A model generated the notes under the pieces. That model was not told the origin of the DNA, made no database searches, and saw only the letters and a list, made by a program, of their open reading frames with translations. This document shows positions 58,261 through 64,000 of a DNA stretch of 64,000 nt, in pieces. The DNA is from Cycas panzhihuaensis (lineage: Eukaryota > Cycadophyta). Made by a program: the position numbers and the translations under genes. Position 1 is the first letter of the stretch, and each line of letters starts with the position of its first letter. The stretch covers positions 78,189,741-78,253,740 of the forward strand of contig CM041465.1 in the NCBI GenBank assembly GCA_023213395.1. The letters are read 5' to 3'.

Positions 58261-59311
58261 TGATCCAGGAGGATCTACCATATGTTTACAGGATGTAGAA
58301 AATTCTAGGTATTGGTATAACTAAAAGAGATATGTCCAAATGGTATAAAAATTATATGAAATTTTGTATAAAGAGAGAAGACACATCCCACTAGATGTGT
58401 ACAAAAGGTGGGGTTCAAAAAATATCATTTGATTAGAGTTCAAGCCTTGTTTTTGCATAAAATTAATCCCACAGCTAGCAGAAAAAAATAGAAAATATAT
58501 ATTATTATTATATGAATAGAAATATGGCCAAATGACATCCAAATGAGCTAAAATTTGGAATACGTGGAGGAGACATTGTTCCTACATGTGTACTAAATTT
58601 GAGCTTAATTGGAGTTCGTTAAGGTCAGTTACAAGCTACAACTTTTAAGAATTGCATGAAGGCCACTTGGACAGCAGAAAAATAACAAATACATATTATT
58701 ATTAAATGAGTAGAAATGTAGCTAATGACATCCAAATGAGCTAAAAATTTGAGGAAGCTGAGGGGATGCACTTTACTATAGATGTACCAAATTTGAGTGA
58801 AATTGGAGTATGTTAAGATCTATTACAAGTTGCAACATTTTAAGAATTGCATGAAGGCCACTTGGACAACATGCATTCTAGTGGTTAGTGGTTATACTTG
58901 CATGATTGCCACTTGTTAAACATGAAATTTTGGTTTCTTTCTATAAATTAAGCCCTAATATAGGTTGGAGAGGTGGTTATTGGAGACTTGACTTGGGAAG
59001 CATCCTTGGAGAGGCATTTGGAGGGTTGGAGTCCCCCTTATGGTATAATTGTATCATTTATTCCTTGTAATTTTACCATTCTTTTGCTAGTTGATTTCTC
59101 CACCATTAAATGGAGATTTTCATAGTTTAATAAAAGTATTACTCCTCATACTTTTGGATCAATGCTAAGAATAAATGATTTGGTGTAGAATTTTCCTTTC
59201 ATAGGCTCATTGTTGTTTTGATGTTATTGAGATTTCTACACTAACTCCCGGGATCTTAAGGAGAAAAGGTTGATAATTGACTTCATCACCAACTAAGCTC
59301 TTTTGGGATCA
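58261..59311 (+). repeat. 3' LTR of gypsy J
   Basis: 1051 bp partner of 52610-53662, with the same two internal tandem units. The last 330 bases are nearly identical to the 5' copy while the first 170 differ much more. Confidence 0.95.
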
Positions 59312-59520
59312 GGTTGTGATCATTCTAAATAAGCATTTGATGCTTTCAAATGGGCCCTTCATAATTTATGGTGAAGAACTCATGCCAATAGACACTTTGT
59401 ATTCAATTTCCCTATTGTAATCGAGGAGTCAGATAGCTTCAGTTTGTTATCTTAAAAAAAGAAGACCCCTTGTCTCATATGTCAGCAAGTGTGATTTTTT
59501 ATGTTGAATGTGATTTCAGA
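59312..59520 (+). pseudogene. Possible USP-like N-terminal fragment in element I
   Basis: One plus-strand frame starting in the TSD reads CDHSK-stop-AFDAFKWALHNL, then …RHFVFNFPIVIEESD. This resembles the first strand and helix of plant universal stress proteins (VAVDxSxxAxxAFxWAL..L…). It contains four stops within about 65 codons. The C-terminal piece lies upstream at 52485-52609, so the order is reversed for one gene. Two adjacent captured copies or a rearrangement are possible. Confidence 0.35.
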
Positions 59521-59635
59521 GTTAATCACTCATCCAGAACCAGATAGACACTTGAGCATCGAAGATCTTTTATATATGATAAATGCTATTCAGAAGATTC
59601 AGATGGGCCACCCTGTAGACTTCTTCAGGTGATAA
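59513..59635 (+). pseudogene. Exon-like fragment of unknown host gene in element I
   Basis: An open stretch reads SELITHPEPDRHLSIEDLLY, then MINAIQKIQMGHPVDFF. It is preceded by ATTTCAG (3' splice-site-like) and followed by TTCAG/GTGATAA (donor-like). Composition and codon texture look coding and differ from the AT-rich flanks, but I do not recognise the protein. Confidence 0.35.
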
Positions 59636-59951
59636 AGAATGAAATATACTCATAAAACAGTGTCAAGAAGGGCTCTCAAATGTTCACAGCTCAAAATTCT
59701 AGATTCTAGAAAATTCCTTAATAATCACAAATTCTTCACAACACTTTGCATAGACCTTTCAATACTTTCAACATATACACTTTGCATAGACTTTTCAATA
59801 CTTTCAACATAGAATACTAACAACAATATTTCCACATTCATTGGCCAAACTGGCAACAGAACCACCTACTTACCCAAGCGCTGTCTCCTTGCTGGACTTT
59901 TCCTTTCTCACTATTCCTCTTACAGCTTGCTCTTCTTCTTATTACAAGATG

Positions 59952-59967
59952 GCCTGCTTTGATACCA
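59952..59967 (-). promoter_or_regulatory. Primer-binding site of element I
   Basis: Minus-strand TGGTATCAAAGCAGGC directly abuts the 5' LTR; initiator tRNA-Met type. Confidence 0.85.
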
Positions 59968-60328
59968 TGTTAAGAATAACATGGAAAGTATTCATCAACC
60001 AACACCCAACAATATCAATGGGAAAGAACCATAATGAATTTACTTAACATCAATAGATTACATCAGAATACCACTTATAACAGGGACTTTATATGAGTCT
60101 CCATGATCACTTGTATTTCATATACCACCACAACCACTTTCATATATTAAGTGGGTGGGAGATCATACTATAGATCTAATGCATGTGGGACTATTATCTT
60201 TACTCTAACTAATGACATTACACTACTAATTTCACTAATAATGTTATAATAACAAATGACTCTTACCCTCTAATACTTGAGACTATTGACCCTAAGACTC
60301 ACACAATATTAAATATTATATTTTAACA
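59968..60328 (-). repeat. 5' LTR of element I
   Basis: 361 bp partner of 48949-49309; plus-strand TGTTAAGAAT… to …ATTTTAACA. Confidence 0.92.
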
Positions 60329-60629
60329 CTTTCACCACTAGATCTATCATTAGGTATAAGTCTGATGTAGGTAGATCAATAAATTAGGAGGGTCTTATAC
60401 CTTCTTAGCAGTGCACATACTAAGGTATATAAAACCTAGTGCTCACATACTGGTATATTAGGTGCCTGATTTATCACTTCTGGGTAGGCACCACTAGATA
60501 AGATAGTAACTAAAAGTTTGCCTTGGAGACCTAAAATCTTAGAGCCTAAAAGCCTTTTAGGTAATATGACATATTATTTTTAAAACTATCCTTTATGAGA
60601 CATTTGAAGAGCCTTAATTTTGAAACATA

Positions 60630-61500
60630 ATGGCTATAAACTTTGGTAATATAATCATCCCTAAGTTTAATGGATCAAATTTCATGAATTAGAGTAGGAG
60701 GATGAGACCCATCCTCATAGCTAAAGACATATGAGATATTGTGAAGACAAGATATATAGAAGCTAGTTAGAATGCCACTCTAGTAGAATTATAAGCTTAT
60801 AAAGAATGTGTGAAAAAGAATACTGAAGTATTAACACTAATTTTTTATGCCTTAGAAGATCATATTTTCCCAAGAGTTAGTGAAGTATCAAAATCCAAAT
60901 AAGTTTGAGACATATTACAACTTATTTATAAAGGAGTAGCCTCATCAAAACTCCAAACATTAAGGAGTAAATTTAAAAACTTAAGGATGTTACCTAAGGA
61001 GACCATCAATGAGTTTATAACTAAAGTTTAAGATCTCTTGAACTAAATCAGATCTCTTGGATAAACACTTACATAATAAAAGGTTATGGAATGAATACTT
61101 AAGTGTGTTGGTAAAATTAAAAGGTTTGAGATATTAGCCATAAGTATAGAGGTATCTAAGGATCTAAGCACCTTGAAGATAGAATAATTAAGTGCTATGT
61201 TAATGATTGTTGAAGAAAAGAAGGGCACCAATGAATCCTTACAACATGCCTTTGCAAGAAAGTCTAAAATTAAATCTAATTCCTAAACTGAAAGCTTAAT
61301 GATAAGGAATCAATTCCTAAGGGGGCGAGATAGAAATCCAAGATAAGATCCACACCAAGAGAAACATCCTAGATACTAAGCTCCTCATCAAAGGCATCAA
61401 GGATCTAATCAAAGTTACCCAAGTCAACACATATACCAAAGATAAGAAAGATACCAAGATATTAGCCAATGCTGTCATAATTGTCAAGGTTAAAGTAGTT
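60630..61500 (+). pseudogene. copia K gag (DUF4219/UBN2 type)
   Basis: From the ATG near 60630 the frame reads MAINFGNIIIPKFNG-like text, then PILIAKDI.DIVKTRYIEAS, YKECVKKNTEVLTLIFYALED and LLQLIYKGVASSKLQTLRSKFKNLRMLPKETINEFITKV. These are the N-terminal and UBN2 blocks of copia gag. A damaged knuckle CHNCQG-stop-SSFQRP lies near 61465-61505. At least ten stops, many at expected Q or W. It belongs to element K, whose leader is interrupted by I. Confidence 0.8.
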
Positions 61501-61559
61501 TTCAAAGGCCCAATCTAAATTATCTAAGTAATAGATAAAGAGACAATCAAGATTTATAT

Positions 61560-62335
61560 TTAAAAAGGGGAAGCACACCTTTTGTGAATAAAGAAACCCC
61601 TAGAAGTAGGAGCCTAAGTCAAAGAGGAAGAGATCCTATCTATTACATATATTATCATAAAGTTAGCCATACTGAAGATAGATACTTTACCAAAAATGGC
61701 TCTCTAACAAGAGGAAGTGCTAATGTAGTTATTAAAAATAGAGAAAATGATACCCTATTTTATTAAGTTTTATTACCTATAAAGAAGGAGATTGTTGGTA
61801 TATAGACTCTAGATGCTTTACATATATGACATATAAGGAAGAGATATTCCAAACTATTAATAGGTCTAAGAAGGGCATAATCATATTTGGTGATGATGCA
61901 TCTCATAAATCTAATGGAAGGGGTAAAGTCATTATCACAATAGACTCAAGAGAAACTAGGTATCTTGATGATGTTCTTCACATTCTAGCTCTCAAGAAGA
62001 ATCTCTTATTTATAGGACAGATGATGGAATAGGACTATAAGGTTGTATCTGACAATAGTGAATATACCATCAAGGAAAAAAGGAAAAACAAAGTTGTTGT
62101 TACCAAAGGAAAGATGACTAGCAATAAACTCTTTAAGTTAGTCATAACCTCTTTAGATAATTATGCATTGAAGATAACAATCAAGATAGATAATGATGTG
62201 TGGCATAAAAGCTTAAACTATAGAAGCTTAACTCTTATAATAAGGATGAATATGGTTGAAGATTTACCACAAATTGAAACTGACAAGAACATATGTGAGG
62301 GATGCCTCATAGGAAAATAACATAGAGAGAGCTTT
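61560..62335 (+). pseudogene. copia K protease and GAG-pre-integrase
   Basis: The protease active site near 61796-61830 reads WYIDSRCFTYMT, where DSG has become DSR by a G-to-A change. The frame then opens (61826-62032: …GKVIITIDSRETRYLDDVLHILALKKNLLFIGQM, the typical V.YVP.L..NLLS.GQL block). The GAG-pre-integrase / zinc region follows (62114-62320: DVWHKSLNYRSL…, CEGCLIGK). Stops break it at 62030 and 62318. Confidence 0.82.
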
Positions 62336-62911
62336 CTTGATGGAAGTTATAGAGCAAAGGGGCCACTTTAACTAATTTACATAGATCTTTATGGTCTAAT
62401 GGACATCCAATCTCTAGTAGGTGTAAAATATTTCCTTACTTTTAATGATAACAATACAAGGAAGACATGGGCCCATTTCTTAAAATTTAAATAAGATGCA
62501 TTTCAATGCTTTTTAGACTTCAAAACCTTTGTGGAGAATCAAAATAACCACAAAACACTTTTTCTAAGATTAGATAATATAGGAGAGTTTATTTCTAATG
62601 GGTTTAGTACTTATTGTGTCTACTATGGTATTAGAAGACAACATACAAACCCCTATATACTACAACATAATGGGGTTGCTGAATATAAAAATTGCACCAT
62701 AATTGAAATGGCTAGGTGCATACTTAAGGATAAGAAATTAGGATATGAATTTTGGGAAAAAGCTATCCATATGACAATATATCTCTTAAATAGATATACC
62801 ACCAAATCCCTTAAGTGGATGGCATTAAAAGAAGCATGGACAGGCCACAAACCTAACATTCATGACTTGAGAGTATTTGGATGTATTACCTTTGCCAATA
62901 TTCCAAAATAG
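62336..62911 (+). pseudogene. copia K integrase core
   Basis: IYIDLYGLMDIQS contains the first catalytic aspartate (about 62380). Next is GVKYFLTFNDNNTRKTW. The 126-codon open piece 62531-62911 holds LRLDNIGEF with the second aspartate, the IRRQHTNPYILQHNGVAEYK block with the glutamate, and EMARCILKDKKLGYEFWEKA and INRYTTKS-like segments. Stops at 62368 and 62491 interrupt the N-terminal half. The D,D-35-E residues are still present. Confidence 0.85.
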
Positions 62912-64000
62912 AAAATTACTAAACTTAATGATAAAAACACAGAGTATATATTTATTAGGTATAATGATGTTCCAAAATCCTATAAGGTATATGATCCAAA
63001 GGAAAGAAAGGTTATTATTAGTAGGGATGTTGTATTCAAGGAAGATGACTACTATTAACTAGATTGTGTCTAAGATAAAGGTAAGAATATTGTTATTAAC
63101 TTTGATTCATCTCCAAAGTCTACATATGTACCATCTAGACTAGACCCTAGGCTAAGTGGTAAGGGAACCTCCACTCAATCTCAAAGGTTTTCTAAATGGG
63201 TTTAAAGAGGCCATGACTTACACAACATATTAGATAATAACTTTGATAGAAGATATACTCATTCAGATTGAGTTAACTTTGTCCTCATAAGTCAAGTGAT
63301 GGAAGTCAATAAGTCTCATACTTTTGAAGAGGTAAATACTCATGATGAATGGACAAATAATATAGAAGATGAGTATAACTCTATAGTGAAAAATGATACA
63401 TGAGAACTTATTGATCTTCCTCCTAACAAAATCACTATTAGGACAAAATGGATTTAGAAGACTAAGTTTAGATCTGATAGATCCATTGATAAACATAAGG
63501 CATGACTTGTTACCAAGGGCTATACATAAAGAGAAGGCATACATTATAATGAAACCTTTACCTCTATTGCTCGAATGGAGACTATTTGAATGATGTTAAG
63601 TCTAGCAGCCTAAAAAGGTTGGGATGTTCATCAAATGGATGTCAAAAATACCTTTCTCAATGGATACATTAAAGAAGACATATGTGTTCAACAACCAAAA
63701 GGTTTTGAAGTTAGGGGGAAGAGAATATAGTGTATAAACTTAAAAAAGGCACTTTATGAATTAAAACAAGTACCTAGAGCATGATACTTTAGGATAGATA
63801 AGTATTTCAGACATTAAGGATTTGAGAGATCTAAACTTATACATTAAACTTGATGGAGACTCCATATTATTTGTGGGACTTTATATTGATAACTTGGTAT
63901 ACATAGAAAACAACTCCCATCTTTCCCAAAAGTTCAAGAATGACATGTGCAAGGAGTTTGAAATGATAGACTTGGGGCTAATGCATTACTTCTTAGGATT
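62912..64000 (+). pseudogene. copia K reverse transcriptase, cut by window end
   Basis: After the integrase linker (KLNDKNTEYIFIRYNDVPKS…) the RT begins near 63390: ELIDLPPNKITIRTKWI, HKA-stop-LVTKGYT-stop-REGIHY, a GWDVHQMDVKNTFLNGYIKEDI block (near 63615-63680), QQPKGFEV and LKKALYELKQVPRA (near 63745-63780). At 63880-63905 the reading GLYIDNLVYIE shows the YVDD site as I-D-N. The remainder lies past 64000. Confidence 0.85.

Larger units (their letters stand above)
52610..59311 (+). mobile_element. Ty3/gypsy retrotransposon J (near-complete)
   Basis: LTRs of 1053 and 1051 bp (TGATCC…GGGATCA), perfect TSD GGTTG (52605-52609, 59312-59316), PBS TGGTATCAGAGCC (53668-53680) and a PPT region AAGGAAGGGGGAGCCA (to 58260). 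The single gag-pol frame runs from about 53754 to 58190. Order is gag with CCHC, protease, RT, RNase H, integrase, i.e. gypsy. Only about six in-frame stops and one frameshift interrupt it, far fewer than in other elements here. It is nested inside element I, so it is younger. Confidence 0.95.
48949..60328 (-). mobile_element. Non-autonomous LTR retrotransposon I carrying host-gene fragments
   Basis: Two 361-bp LTRs (48949-49309 and 59968-60328) differ at about 22 positions by hand count, nearly all transitions. Flanks atttc (48944-48948) and ctttc (60329-60333) agree at four of five bases. On the minus strand the PBS TGGTATCAAAGCAGGC (59952-59967) adjoins the right LTR, and the PPT ATGGGGAGG adjoins the left LTR (49310-49318). 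Without nested gypsy J it is about 4.7 kb. The interior holds a gag-like stretch near the 3' end but no integrase, RT or RNase H. The rest consists of kinase, Gln-rich and stress-protein-like pieces. I interpret it as a gene-capturing element moved by another element's enzymes. Confidence 0.85.
46610..64000 (+). mobile_element. Ty1/copia retrotransposon K (runs off the window)
   Basis: A putative 5' LTR (46610-46847) is followed by the PBS TGGTATCAGAG (46850-46860). A long leader (46861-48943) follows, interrupted by element I and resuming at 60334; then come gag, protease, integrase and RT up to the window edge. Continuity across I rests on the imperfect TSD of I and on the absence of another leader for this gag. 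The 3' LTR is outside, so the LTR start is inferred from TGTTATGGG and is weak. All coding parts carry stops. Confidence 0.7.

Overview
This window reads as intergenic DNA of a land plant with a large, repeat-rich genome. It is very AT-rich, and every recognisable coding stretch except a few captured host-gene pieces comes from plant retrotransposons: Ty1/copia, Ty3/gypsy and one L1-type LINE, with primer-binding sites matching plant initiator tRNA-Met. I see no intact host gene, no bacterial or organellar operon, no tRNA or rRNA gene and no CRISPR array. The species cannot be named from the sequence.

The layout is a stack of nested insertions, resolved here from paired LTRs, target-site duplications (TSDs), primer-binding sites (PBS) and polypurine tracts (PPT). 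Letters are used throughout. (A) A minus-strand Ty3/gypsy element runs discontinuously from about 27.86 kb down to 0.59 kb. It is interrupted by a 5'-truncated LINE (2.41-4.21 kb), copia element D (4268-11886) and element B (16211-26613). B is a plus-strand LTR element with no recognisable coding, and it contains minus-strand gypsy element C (16804-22580), which in turn contains a solo LTR (20462-21098). (E) 28128-35838 is a second non-coding plus-strand LTR element with a perfect TSD; it contains minus-strand copia element F (29637-34611). (G) 35969-46576 is a minus-strand copia element containing a third non-coding LTR element, H (40746-44544). (K) A plus-strand copia element starts near 46.6 kb and runs off the right edge. 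Its leader is split by minus-strand LTR element I (48949-60328), which is split in turn by J (52610-59311), a complete plus-strand Ty3/gypsy element with a perfect TSD.

Most pol and gag frames are closed by stops where a glutamine or tryptophan codon is expected (CAA/CAG/TGG to TAA/TAG/TGA). Several catalytic residues are lost by the same kind of C-to-T or G-to-A change. This looks like methylation-driven deamination of silenced elements. J is the best preserved: six such stops and one frameshift separate it from a full gag-pol.

The most unusual part is element I. Its 361-bp LTRs enclose, besides J, pieces of apparent host genes: a receptor-like cytoplasmic kinase fragment (minus), a Gln/Asn-rich regulatory-type protein fragment (plus) and universal-stress-protein-like pieces (plus) that J later split. 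It resembles a gene-capturing non-autonomous retrotransposon. A second point of interest is that B, E and H share subterminal and internal sequence modules although they lack coding, suggesting one large family of non-autonomous elements amplified in trans.
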